From: Aggregatimonas sangjinii
Lineage (GTDB): Bacteria > Bacteroidota > Bacteroidia > Flavobacteriales > Flavobacteriaceae
Reading direction: 5' to 3'
Assembly (NCBI RefSeq): GCF_005943945.1
Contig: NZ_CP040710.1
Coordinates: 879,001-943,000 of the forward strand
DNA: 64,000 nt
In this document: positions 45,940 to 54,253 of the stretch, piece by piece
How positions within the stretch are numbered: the first letter of the stretch is position 1
Layout of the letters: each line of letters begins with the position of its first letter
Notes under the pieces: model-generated
Database searches by the model: none
Seen by the model: the letters and a program-made list of their open reading frames with translations, nothing else
Told to the model about the DNA's origin: nothing
Made by a program: the position numbers and the translations under genes

Positions 45940-47970
45940 TTAGTGTCTGCCCGGTAGGCCAAGCGCATCGATGGCGGCCTGTGGCAATAACACTTTGTCA
46001 ATGACGTGAACAATACCGTTGCTTGCCATTTGATCAGCTAAGGTTACATTTGCGTCTACAGTACTTCTATCGCGTATTCTAACGCCATTCCCCAGGAGCG
46101 CGAATACATTTTCGCCTTGTACGGTGGCTATGGCTTGATGATCGGTCAAGTCACCTGATGCCACAGCACCAGCTGCTACATGATAGGTCAATATAGTAGC
46201 CAATAAGGCTTTTTCTTCATCCGTATCAAAATCGGCAAGACTGTTGTAATTATCTCCTAAAGTATCTAGCAAGTCTGCGAAAGCGGCATTTGTCGGCGCG
46301 AAAACCGTAAATGGTCCATCACCGCTCAACACATCTACCAATCCTGCATCAGCTTGAATAAGTGCGTCTACCAACAAGCTCAGGTCTGGAACCGATTGTG
46401 CCAAGCCCACGATATTGGGTGTAGGAGGATTTAAAATATCCAATACTTCTTGTGGCAAGATTACCTTGTCGATAATATGCACGACTCCGTTGCTTGCGGC
46501 AACGTCGGCAGTAGTTACACTGGCATTGATACCTGTCGCGTCAACGATGTGTACGGTACCATCCTTTATGTTTATACCTACATCTTCACCTTGAACTGTC
46601 ATAATCTGTTGCCCGTTGCTCAAGTCGGTTGAAAAAGCGGCGGTACCTTGTACTACGTGGTAGGTCAATATGTTTACCAAGAGCGACTTTTCCTCATCGG
46701 TATCAAAATCGGAAAGACTATTGTAGTCGTCTCCCAATTCGTCTAGCAAGGCTACAAAGGCCGCGTTGGTCGGAGCAAAAACGGTAAACGGTCCATCACC
46801 GGAAAGGGTTTCCACTAAACCTGCGTCAGCTTGTTGCAAAGCACCTACAAGAAGGCTTAAGTCATCAGTTTCGATGGCAAGATCCACAATGGTTTTTGCA
46901 CTCAAAGAGGTTACGAAATCGATGGCCGATTGCGGTAATAACACTTTGTCGATGGTATGTGCCACTCCGTTATTAGCCATAATATCGGTAGCTGTAATAT
47001 TTGCATTAGTATCCGACGCATCCCCAATTACGAACGTACCGTCGGCTGCGATGATATCAATGGAATTGCCAGCAAAAGCGGTTTCAACATTTCCTTCAGC
47101 CAAATCAGCTGCCTTTACCTCCGCAGTAATTACGTGGTACAAAAGAATGTCTTTTAACAAAGCGATTTCTTCTTCCGTATCAAAATCATCCAAGCTGTTG
47201 TAGTCGTCCCCAAGAACACCCAATAGCGCAACGAACGCATCGTCGGTGGGGGCGAAAACCGTAAAGGGACCTTCACTTGACAATGTTTCTGCCAATTCTG
47301 CCTTTATCACTGCAGCTTCCAATTGTGAAAGGGCTTCGGTAGCTACGACAATTTCAACCAGATTTTGGCCCATATCCATAGGCTCGCCATTAATAGCATC
47401 AATAGCAGCTTGTGGTAATAAGACCTTGTCGATTACGTGAACCACACCATTGGTGGCTTCAACGTCGGCAATGACAACTTTAGCAGCTTCCACATCATCT
47501 CCTTGTTTGTCCTTAACGGTGACTGTAGTACCATCGATACCGATAGTTACATCCTCCTCTTGAAAGGTTGCAATCATCTGCCCATCGCTCAAATCGGTCG
47601 ATTTGGCAACCGTCCCGGCAATTACGTGATATTTTAAAATTGTTGCCAAAAGTGCTTTCTCCTCATCGGTATCGAAATCCTCTAAGGAATCAAAACCGTC
47701 CAAAGCGCCCAATAGTGCAGTGAAAGCTTCATTTGTAGGTGCAAAAACGGTGTAAGAGGCGGCCTCATCGCTTAGGGCTCCAACTAGACCTGCATCGGCC
47801 TGCGTTAAAGCACCGACCAAGGAATTCAGTGCATCGGTATCTTGAGCCGTTTCTACAATATTTTTTCCATCCCGAGCTGTGGGGCCATCATCGTTCTTAT
47901 CGCAAGAAAAAGCGAAAAGTGTTAAAGTAGCCAATAAGAGCATACTTTTTAATCGGAGAAATTTTTTCAT
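45940..47970 (-). CDS. Lipoprotein with four FAS1 (fasciclin) domains
   Basis: 676 residues. A lipoprotein signal (MKKFLRLKSMLLLATLTLFAFSC) anchors it at the membrane, probably the cell surface. Four FAS1 domains cover about 37-190, 203-350, 358-505 and 515-668, each with the two family motifs (FTVFAPTNAAF-type and VVHIIDKVLLPQ-type). The third and fourth are so similar (GPFTVFAPTNAAF and DEEKALLATILTYHV variants) that they look recently duplicated. FAS1 domains mediate adhesion or ligand binding. The promoter region has the AT-rich motif shared with the TetR region. The next fasciclin gene has the same orientation, 360 bp upstream. Confidence 0.93.
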   Translation of the reverse strand: MKKFLRLKSMLLLATLTLFAFSCDKNDDGPTARDGKNIVETAQDTDALNSLVGALTQADAGLVGALSDEAASYTVFAPTNEAFTALLGALDGFDSLEDFDTDEEKALLATILKYHVIAGTVAKSTDLSDGQMIATFQEEDVTIGIDGTTVTVKDKQGDDVEAAKVVIADVEATNGVVHVIDKVLLPQAAIDAINGEPMDMGQNLVEIVVATEALSQLEAAVIKAELAETLSSEGPFTVFAPTDDAFVALLGVLGDDYNSLDDFDTEEEIALLKDILLYHVITAEVKAADLAEGNVETAFAGNSIDIIAADGTFVIGDASDTNANITATDIMANNGVAHTIDKVLLPQSAIDFVTSLSAKTIVDLAIETDDLSLLVGALQQADAGLVETLSGDGPFTVFAPTNAAFVALLDELGDDYNSLSDFDTDEEKSLLVNILTYHVVQGTAAFSTDLSNGQQIMTVQGEDVGINIKDGTVHIVDATGINASVTTADVAASNGVVHIIDKVILPQEVLDILNPPTPNIVGLAQSVPDLSLLVDALIQADAGLVDVLSGDGPFTVFAPTNAAFADLLDTLGDNYNSLADFDTDEEKALLATILTYHVAAGAVASGDLTDHQAIATVQGENVFALLGNGVRIRDRSTVDANVTLADQMASNGIVHVIDKVLLPQAAIDALGLPGRH

Positions 47971-48171
47971 AATAGTGTTTTTAGTAGTGTAATCGTTTAT
48001 AAAATTGATTGAGCGAACTAAAAGGAACGGTTCCTCAGCTATGAGCTATAAACAGAAATAGCGCTTTGTTTCGGTTTTTTGATTCATTTGCTTATCGAAC
48101 GAACGTGTTTTAAAACAGTTTGCCTTTTTGTTCAACTTATTAAGAAGAGTCGGAAGGTTTCAAAAGGTTGC

Positions 48172-48206
48172 TTTTGTTTAATTAAATTTTGCAAAAGTTT
48201 AACAAA
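48172..48206. promoter_or_regulatory. AT-rich motif shared with the TetR region
   Basis: TTTTGTTTAATT (48172-48183) and AAAAGTTTAACAAA (48193-48206) also occur at 16791-16819, in opposite order. The position is about 200 bp upstream of the four-domain fasciclin gene (start 47970). No TAnnTTTG box was found nearby on the minus strand. The 47971-48330 gap otherwise contains only the terminator at 48274. Confidence 0.4.
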
Positions 48207-48273
48207 CTGAAAATAATTATTTGATTCTTTTGCACGGTGTAGTTCGTCGATCAGGCCCTTTGTAAGTGGGCGC

Positions 48274-48306
48274 AAAAAGAAAAGACCGCCTGAATTGGCG
48301 GTCTTT
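48274..48306 (-). terminator. Intrinsic terminator of the two-domain fasciclin gene
   Basis: Perfect 10-bp stem AAAGACCGCC / GGCGGTCTTT (48281-48290 and 48297-48306), followed in minus orientation by a U-rich run. It lies 25 bp past the stop codon at 48331. Confidence 0.82.
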
Positions 48307-48330
48307 ATAAAAATTATAAATAATTAATTT

Positions 48331-49338
48331 TTAGTCCTCTTCCTCTACTTCCTCTTCCGTATTCGGAATCATAACGGTATCCAAAGCGTGAATCACGCCA
48401 TTGGCAGCTTGTACGTTGCCAAGGATGACATTGATATCCGTTTGACCGGAACCATCGGTAATACTTATTGCTCCATTTCCTGTAACACTAAACGTAAGAT
48501 TATCCCCCTCGAAAGTTGCCGAGGAAATATCGCCATCATTGATGTCTTCTGCCCGTACATTCGAGCCGGTAATGACATGATGCGCAAGAATCGACGTCAA
48601 TAGTTCTTCCTCGGGAATGGCATCTAATTTATCGAAAGCCGTATCTACCGGTGCAAAAACCGTAAATGGTGTGGAGGTTTCGCCGTTCGGAGTACTCAAG
48701 AGGCTTACGAAATCGGTCTCTGGGGTCAATTCTGTAAGGGCGCTTACCAATGTAGAAAAGTTAGGGTCGGCCGTGGCAAAGGTTACCACGGTAGGTAAGG
48801 GGATTACGGCATCTACGATATGCACGATTCCGTTCGATGCGCCTATATCTGCAGTGGTTACCGAAGAAACTCCGTTAAACCGCACCCCACTGCTCGTATT
48901 GAAATAGGTGGTGATTTTACTGCCGGCCGATGGGCCATCGGCAAGAGTGCTCGCATATCCGGAACCTGCCACGGCCAAGTCCGAGGAACTCAAGGCGGCA
49001 TTGCTACCGGGAATGACATGGTTCAGAAGTACTTGTTGTAATATCTCGACCGGAATATCCTCAAGACTATCAAAATCGTCGTTGGCTGCCAAAAAGGCTT
49101 CAAATGCAGCGTTACTCGGTGCCAGTACGGTAAAATTACCATCGGCTTCCAAAGCGCCGACCAAATCGGCCCGTTGCAGCGCAGCGACCAAAGTGGTTAA
49201 ATCTTGGCTGCCCACAGCAACTTCTACGATATTCTCATCGCTTGTTGGAACTTGCGGGTCATTGTCATCGCTGTCACACGAAATCATCAGAGTGCCCGTT
49301 GCGACCATGAGGAAGATTGATTTTAGATACTTTTTCAT
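48331..49338 (-). CDS. Lipoprotein with two FAS1 (fasciclin) domains
   Basis: 335 residues with a lipoprotein signal peptide (MKKYLKSIFLMVATGTLMISC). Two FAS1 domains lie at about 36-180 and 185-325 (FTVLAPSNAAFEAFL and FTVFAPVDTAFDKLD; GIVHIVDAVIP and GVIHALDTVMIP). It ends in a run of acidic residues (EEEVEEED). It is probably surface-exposed, with a role in adhesion or matrix formation, but that is not shown. It is a paralog of the four-domain protein downstream. A hairpin terminator separates it from that gene. Confidence 0.92.
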   Translation of the reverse strand: MKKYLKSIFLMVATGTLMISCDSDDNDPQVPTSDENIVEVAVGSQDLTTLVAALQRADLVGALEADGNFTVLAPSNAAFEAFLAANDDFDSLEDIPVEILQQVLLNHVIPGSNAALSSSDLAVAGSGYASTLADGPSAGSKITTYFNTSSGVRFNGVSSVTTADIGASNGIVHIVDAVIPLPTVVTFATADPNFSTLVSALTELTPETDFVSLLSTPNGETSTPFTVFAPVDTAFDKLDAIPEEELLTSILAHHVITGSNVRAEDINDGDISSATFEGDNLTFSVTGNGAISITDGSGQTDINVILGNVQAANGVIHALDTVMIPNTEEEVEEED

Positions 49339-49639
49339 AATTATTCTGTTTTATATTAAAGTATAAAGTTTAAACATTAAATCAAATGACGTTGACTTAA
49401 TAAACTTTTTGTGAAAATTTTAATATCGACGAAGTGTTGTATTTTGTCGATAAAATACCAACCATTCTTTGGTTTTAGTCTTTACTTCACAACACCCGGG
49501 TGGCAACTTTTGAATCTCATTCGGCTCTTTTTTTGTTAATAATCTTAACGTTTCGTGACTCCATACTTTGCCAATTTATCCATTGAATATCACTATCATC
49601 ATCCCATTTTGTATTTTTGCAAGTCAATAGTAATGCCAG

Positions 49640-50830
49640 ATGAAAAAAGTAGTCGTAGGACTTTCAGGAGGAGTAGATTCAAGCGTCGCGGCCTATCTTT
49701 TAAAAGAGCAGGGGTACGAGGTTATCGGACTGTTTATGAAGAATTGGCACGACGATTCCGTGACGATCTCAGAGGAGTGTCCGTGGCTAGAGGATAGTAA
49801 CGACGCACTGATCGTGGCCGAAAAGTTGGGTATTCCTTTTCAAACCGTTGATTTGAGTGTTGAATATAAAGAACGGATCGTCGACTATATGTTCAGCGAA
49901 TATGAAAAAGGGCGTACACCCAATCCAGATGTATTGTGCAATCGAGAGATTAAGTTCGATGTCTTCCTTAAGATCGCTATGCAATTGGGGGCGGACTTTG
50001 TAGCAACGGGGCATTACTGCAGAAAGGGAAGTATTCACCATCCCGACGGTAGCGAAATGTTTCGCTTGTTAGGCGGAGCGGACAAAAATAAGGACCAATC
50101 CTATTTTTTGTGCCAACTGTCGCAGGAGCAGTTGTCCAAAACGCTCTTTCCTATCGGGGAACTGGAAAAACCGGAGGTGCGACGAATCGCAGCCGAGAAT
50201 GGCCTTGTCACCGCCGATAAAAAAGACTCACAAGGGCTCTGTTTTATCGGTAAAGTGCGTTTGCCGGAATTTTTACAACAGAAATTACAACCTAAAAAGG
50301 GCGTAATCGTTGAAATTCCGGCTGATGTACCCCAGTTGCAAAAAGAGCTTCCCACTTTTGCCGACAAAAAAACCGAACTCGCATATCATGCCGAAAAACC
50401 GGTATATGATTTAAAGGACGGGAAGGTGGTAGGGGAACACCAGGGTGCACATTACTTTACCAAAGGACAACGTAAAGGTCTTGATGTAGGTGGAACTAAA
50501 GAGCCGCTGTTCGTTATCGAAACAAATGTAGCCGATAACATTATTTATACCGGGCAAGGTAAATCGCATCCCGGACTGTACCGTCGTGCACTTTTCGTGA
50601 CCAATGAAGAATTGCATTGGGTGCGGCCGGATTTATCCTTGAAAGTAGACGAAACCATGCCCGTAAAAGCGCGAATTCGATACCGACAAACGCTGGAACC
50701 AGCAACGTTACATAAGGTAGATTCAGGATTGTATGTCGATTTCGAGCAGATGCAGTCGGCCATTATGGAAGGGCAGTTCGTTGCCTGGTATATCGATGAT
50801 GAACTCATTGGCTCAGGTGTGATTTCTTAA
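49640..50830 (+). CDS. mnmA: tRNA-specific 2-thiouridylase MnmA
   Basis: 396 residues. The PP-loop is [13 protein letters not shown]; the catalytic cysteines are Cys100 ([10 protein letters not shown]) and Cys201 (GLCFIGKV). It thiolates the wobble uridine of Lys, Glu and Gln tRNAs in the cytosol. The Bacteroidota-type extension [18 protein letters not shown] in the N-terminal part is normal for the group. A TATTTTTG box lies at 49612-49619. The 49339-49639 gap is the promoter region shared with the divergent fasciclin gene. Confidence 0.97.
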   Translation: MKKVVVGLSGGVDSSVAAYLLKEQGYEVIGLFMKNWHDDSVTISEECPWLEDSNDALIVAEKLGIPFQTVDLSVEYKERIVDYMFSEYEKGRTPNPDVLCNREIKFDVFLKIAMQLGADFVATGHYCRKGSIHHPDGSEMFRLLGGADKNKDQSYFLCQLSQEQLSKTLFPIGELEKPEVRRIAAENGLVTADKKDSQGLCFIGKVRLPEFLQQKLQPKKGVIVEIPADVPQLQKELPTFADKKTELAYHAEKPVYDLKDGKVVGEHQGAHYFTKGQRKGLDVGGTKEPLFVIETNVADNIIYTGQGKSHPGLYRRALFVTNEELHWVRPDLSLKVDETMPVKARIRYRQTLEPATLHKVDSGLYVDFEQMQSAIMEGQFVAWYIDDELIGSGVIS

Positions 50831-50854
50831 GTGAAATTTATTTTCCCTTCGAGC

Positions 50855-50899
50855 GCAGTCGAGAGGTTCTACCACGTAGTTGGTGTAATTCTCGACTGC
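50855..50899. repeat. Inverted repeat of the interspersed flavobacterial type
   Basis: GCAGTCGAGA (50855-50864) and its exact inverse TCTCGACTGC (50890-50899) flank a 25-bp loop. Such CTCGACTGC-type hairpins occur in many copies in some Flavobacteriaceae genomes as I recall. Only this copy is in the window. It may act as a hairpin stabilising the end of the mnmA transcript. Confidence 0.6.
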
Positions 50900-50921
50900 A
50901 ATTGAACAGATGATTGGAATT

Positions 50922-51863
50922 ATGAAAAATAAAATCACCCAACTTTTCGGTATTGAATACCCCTTAATACAGGCAGGTATGGTTTGGGCAAGCGGTTGGC
51001 GGTTGGCTTCTGCGGTGTCCAACGCCGGGGGACTCGGCCTTCTTGGAGCAGGGAGTATGTATCCCGATGTGTTGCGGGAGCATATTCTGAAATGCCAACA
51101 AGCGACACGAAAACCTTTCGGCGTCAATGTTCCGATGCTGTATCCGGATATCGATAAGTTGATGGAAATTATTGTTACGTTAGGTGTTAAAATCGTTTTT
51201 ACCTCCGCAGGAAATCCAAAGACATGGACGGCCCATTTGAAGGAGAACGGAATAACCGTCGTGCATGTGGTCAGCAGCGTAAAGTTTGCCTCAAAGGCCC
51301 AAGAAGCGGGTGTAGACGCAGTCGTTGCCGAAGGTTTTGAAGCGGGCGGTCATAATGGTAGGGATGAGACGACCAGTTTGGTCTTGATTCCTGCGGTAAC
51401 GGAAAAAATCACGATTCCCATTATTGCTGCGGGGGGTATTGCGACGGGCCGCGCCATGCTTGCCGCAATGGTTTTGGGTGCCGATGGTGTTCAGGTAGGA
51501 AGCCGTTTTGTGGCCAGTAATGAAGCTTCTTCCCATGAACGGTTCAAAGAAAAGGTCGTTGCTGCCCAAGAAGGGGATACCCAATTGACCTTAAAAGAGT
51601 TGGCTCCGGTTCGATTGATAAAAAACAAGTTCTATGGGGATATTCAAGAGGCCTATGAAAAGGGGGCGTCGGTAGCTGATTTAAAGGAGGTTTTGGGGCG
51701 TGCTCGGGCCAAACGCGGTATGTTCGAAGGGGATATGGACGAAGGGGAATTGGAAATCGGACAGGTTTCCGCCCTAATTCACGACATCAAGCCCGCAGCC
51801 GAAATCGTTGCGGAAATGATGCAGGAATATGAGGCCGCAAAAAAAGAACTTTTGAACTTTTAA
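50922..51863 (+). CDS. Nitronate monooxygenase / enoyl-ACP reductase FabK-like flavoprotein
   Basis: 313 residues from ATG 50922 (MKNKITQLFGIEYPLIQAGM); a longer frame to 50910 adds MIGI. It is a TIM-barrel FMN protein: VVAEGFEAGGHNGRDE, IIAAGGIATGRAMLAAMVLGADGVQVGSRF is the FMN phosphate-binding region. Members are nitronate monooxygenases or the FabK enoyl reductases; the short C-terminus and the His of GGHNG fit the 2-nitropropane dioxygenase branch. Located alone after mnmA; function uncertain. Confidence 0.9.
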   Translation: MKNKITQLFGIEYPLIQAGMVWASGWRLASAVSNAGGLGLLGAGSMYPDVLREHILKCQQATRKPFGVNVPMLYPDIDKLMEIIVTLGVKIVFTSAGNPKTWTAHLKENGITVVHVVSSVKFASKAQEAGVDAVVAEGFEAGGHNGRDETTSLVLIPAVTEKITIPIIAAGGIATGRAMLAAMVLGADGVQVGSRFVASNEASSHERFKEKVVAAQEGDTQLTLKELAPVRLIKNKFYGDIQEAYEKGASVADLKEVLGRARAKRGMFEGDMDEGELEIGQVSALIHDIKPAAEIVAEMMQEYEAAKKELLNF

Positions 51864-51920
51864 AGAAGACATCCATAAATTGTATATAGCTAGAAACCAA
51901 CTTTGAACAACGATACGGCA

Positions 51921-53384
51921 TCACTTTTGTGCCAATAGCAGTGCCTTCTGAAATGATTTTACGGAGCGACGGATATCCTCGGCGGTGGTCGCCCAAGAGC
52001 AAACACTGACCCGGATTACCTTTCTGTTGTTCCATACTGAACCCCCCGCCCAACAATCCCTTAGTCGTTGTACATATTGCATGGTTTTTAAAGTCAACGC
52101 ATCTGTATCACATTGCACTAATACTTGATTGAAAACGACATCATTTAAAATGGTAAAGCCATCGATTTTCGAAAGTTCCTCAGCGAACTGCACCGCTCTT
52201 TGATGCATTTCGTAAATCATTTCATCGATACCTTCTTTCCCTAGGTATTTCAGGGTGGCCCAAAGTTCGATTACCCGTGCTCTTCTTGACATTTCAGGCG
52301 TGTAGAACATACCATCCCGTTGATCGCTTGACACAATATAGCTCCCGGCCATATGCAATGCCGACCGAATGGCCTCTTCGTCGGCGCATAATACAATACC
52401 GCTGTCGTACGGGGTGTTCAGTGTTTTATGACCATCTACAGCCCAAGAATCGGCTAGTGCAATCCCTTTGGTTAGGTGGTTCAGTTTGTCTACAGCTGCA
52501 GCCCATAAGCCAAAGGCACCATCTATATGAACCCAAGCATTGGCCCGGTTTGCTTTTTTACAGATGTCGTTAAAATTATCGAATGATCCGCTATTGACAT
52601 TGCCTGCCTGAAGAATTACAATGGTTTTAGCGTCTAATTCGGGAAGGGCCTCCGACAGAATCCTGCCTTGATCGTCGACAGCTACCCATTCTATATTCTC
52701 GGTTCCGAAGCCCAACAACGAGATGGCCTTCAATACAGTTGAATGCGCATGCGCCCCGGTTACGATTCGGAGCTTCGGCGCACTATGAAGGCCCTTTTCA
52801 TTTATATTCCAGCCCAGATTTGAAAGCAACCGGAAGCGTGCTGCCGCCAAACCACAGAAATTGGCGCTTGATGTTCCACTTACAAAACCTGCAACCGTTT
52901 TTTCGGGAAGACGAAAGAGGTCTCTCAACCAAGTCTCCACTACTGATTCCAATTTGGAGCCAATGGGTGAGAGCACATGCATGGCCGGAGCTTGGTCCCA
53001 AAAGGTAGCCAGGCTTTTTACCGCCAAGCCTGCTGGCACGGCCCCACCGGAAACAAATCCGAAATACCGACCACCTAAGGTTGCCACCGTCGCCGGTGCA
53101 CCATACGTGCTCAAAAGGTTTAGTATCGTATTGGCGTCGCTGGATGCTGTGGGCATCACTTCATCGAATTCCTTTAAATCGAACAACGCTTTTTCAGAAG
53201 GGAAAACGTTCCGATCAAAAATGTTTTCCAAGTATTCATGCCCTAAATGTTGCGCCGCTTGAAAAAGACTGCTGTCCTGCACATCGGCATACATTTTAGT
53301 CTGAATCGAATTTGCTCGATTATCGGGATTCGAATCTTTCTGACTGGCAAGCAGGCCGTTCGCGGGATTGTTAGTTGATTTCAT
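51921..53384 (-). CDS. PLP-dependent group II decarboxylase
   Basis: 487 residues from Met at 53384 (MKSTNNPANG); the frame to 53423 would overlap the DUF6597 gene by 29 bp. It has the fold of group II decarboxylases (glutamate, aromatic amino acid or 2,4-diaminobutyrate). The PLP lysine is in WAVDGHKTLNTPYD and the Asp of the pyridine-nitrogen contact is in AWVHIDGAFG. The substrate is unknown. It follows the DUF6597 gene by 10 bp in the same orientation and is divergent from a MocR regulator, which suggests it is the regulated enzyme. Confidence 0.9.
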   Translation of the reverse strand: MKSTNNPANGLLASQKDSNPDNRANSIQTKMYADVQDSSLFQAAQHLGHEYLENIFDRNVFPSEKALFDLKEFDEVMPTASSDANTILNLLSTYGAPATVATLGGRYFGFVSGGAVPAGLAVKSLATFWDQAPAMHVLSPIGSKLESVVETWLRDLFRLPEKTVAGFVSGTSSANFCGLAAARFRLLSNLGWNINEKGLHSAPKLRIVTGAHAHSTVLKAISLLGFGTENIEWVAVDDQGRILSEALPELDAKTIVILQAGNVNSGSFDNFNDICKKANRANAWVHIDGAFGLWAAAVDKLNHLTKGIALADSWAVDGHKTLNTPYDSGIVLCADEEAIRSALHMAGSYIVSSDQRDGMFYTPEMSRRARVIELWATLKYLGKEGIDEMIYEMHQRAVQFAEELSKIDGFTILNDVVFNQVLVQCDTDALTLKTMQYVQRLRDCWAGGSVWNNRKVIRVSVCSWATTAEDIRRSVKSFQKALLLAQK

Positions 53385-53394
53385 GCGCTGTAAT

Positions 53395-54150
53395 TTAAGG
53401 TTGTTGGTCTTCTTGGCTTTCATCGATATCGTTCCACAGTTTTTTTAGTGATGGGAAGGATGTCGATTCATCTCTATCGGGTTCTTCGTACGTTACTGCC
53501 GTGCTGATAATAGTACTTAATTCTTCAAGTGTGAATCCAGTGAATTGCACAACAATGGCATTTAGCGTTTTTTGGTCAATCGTATCGAGCTTTGAAGTGT
53601 CGGTATGAATACCATTTTCCTTCTTGATGCGTAAATCCTGTAAATAATCTTGGGTCATACGCCAATTGTCGCATGCGGTATATTGTGGAGCGTAGTCCGC
53701 AAAGAAGCTTTCTATTTCTTGAAGCGCTTCCGTTACCGAAGCGGCTTCGTGAATATTTTCCTCTAGTTGAGTCAGGCCATTATGGCCCGATTTGGAGACC
53801 GGCCGGTGTTTATTTCGCAGCTGAGCGCCTATATCACCAAAGAGTAGATAAAATTGCATGGGGTCAAATAGTATACCGATACATTTGAGATGACCGATGG
53901 GTTGGCTCATAAATACGGTATCCTGAATCCCAATGATTACCGATCGGTTCACAATAAATCGGTCGTGTGCAGAAGATAATTTTCGTCTTTTGAATCCGCC
54001 GCTGATAATAAAAAGTACTTCAATATATCCATCCGGTACAAGCAAATCGGGAGTGATGGAGTGGGGTGGCATTATGTCGGCAGACCAGATGGCAACCACA
54101 TTTTCCTGTAACGAGGCTATCGTTTCAATATTATGGAGTTGCTTGTTCAT
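53395..54150 (-). CDS. DUF6597-type AraC-like sensor protein without DNA-binding domain
   Basis: 251 residues. The first 110 residues match the DUF6597 domain, the N-terminal sensor of some AraC regulators (IWSADIMPPHSITPDLLVPDGYIEVLFIISGGF and FMSQPIGHLKCIGILFDPMQF). The rest is helical, ending in LSTIISTAVTYEEP and TSFPSLKKLWNDID. The AraC helix-turn-helix signature (SPxxYR and the GF.D.S.F motif) is absent, although the length would allow it. The gene is first in an operon with the decarboxylase and divergent from mocR. It may modulate rather than bind DNA. Confidence 0.65.
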   Translation of the reverse strand: MNKQLHNIETIASLQENVVAIWSADIMPPHSITPDLLVPDGYIEVLFIISGGFKRRKLSSAHDRFIVNRSVIIGIQDTVFMSQPIGHLKCIGILFDPMQFYLLFGDIGAQLRNKHRPVSKSGHNGLTQLEENIHEAASVTEALQEIESFFADYAPQYTACDNWRMTQDYLQDLRIKKENGIHTDTSKLDTIDQKTLNAIVVQFTGFTLEELSTIISTAVTYEEPDRDESTSFPSLKKLWNDIDESQEDQQP

Positions 54151-54225
54151 TTAAAATTTTTCGTTAAACCATTAAGACATTCAAATATCTAAAAAAGGAA
54201 TGCACCATAACAGATTCAGTTTTTG

Positions 54226-54253
54226 TAAATTTGACCAGTACAGATACTTTTTT
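54226..54253 (+). promoter_or_regulatory. Promoter and candidate operator of the MocR gene
   Basis: A TAAATTTG box (54226-54233) fits TAnnTTTG; no good TTG is seen at the expected -33 distance. It is followed by GACCAGTACAGATAC (54233-54247), which covers the predicted transcription start. In this position it would be a good place for an autoregulator, but no copy elsewhere in the intergenic region was found. Confidence 0.4.

Noticed and set aside
45940-49338. Several long + strand frames inside the two fasciclin genes
   Set aside because: They are antisense shadows produced by the repeated FAS1 codon pattern; the minus-strand proteins have signal peptides and FAS1 motifs.
53385-53423. A 29-bp overlap between the DUF6597 and decarboxylase genes
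   Set aside because: It disappears if the decarboxylase starts at the internal Met at 53384, which fits the family N-terminus better.
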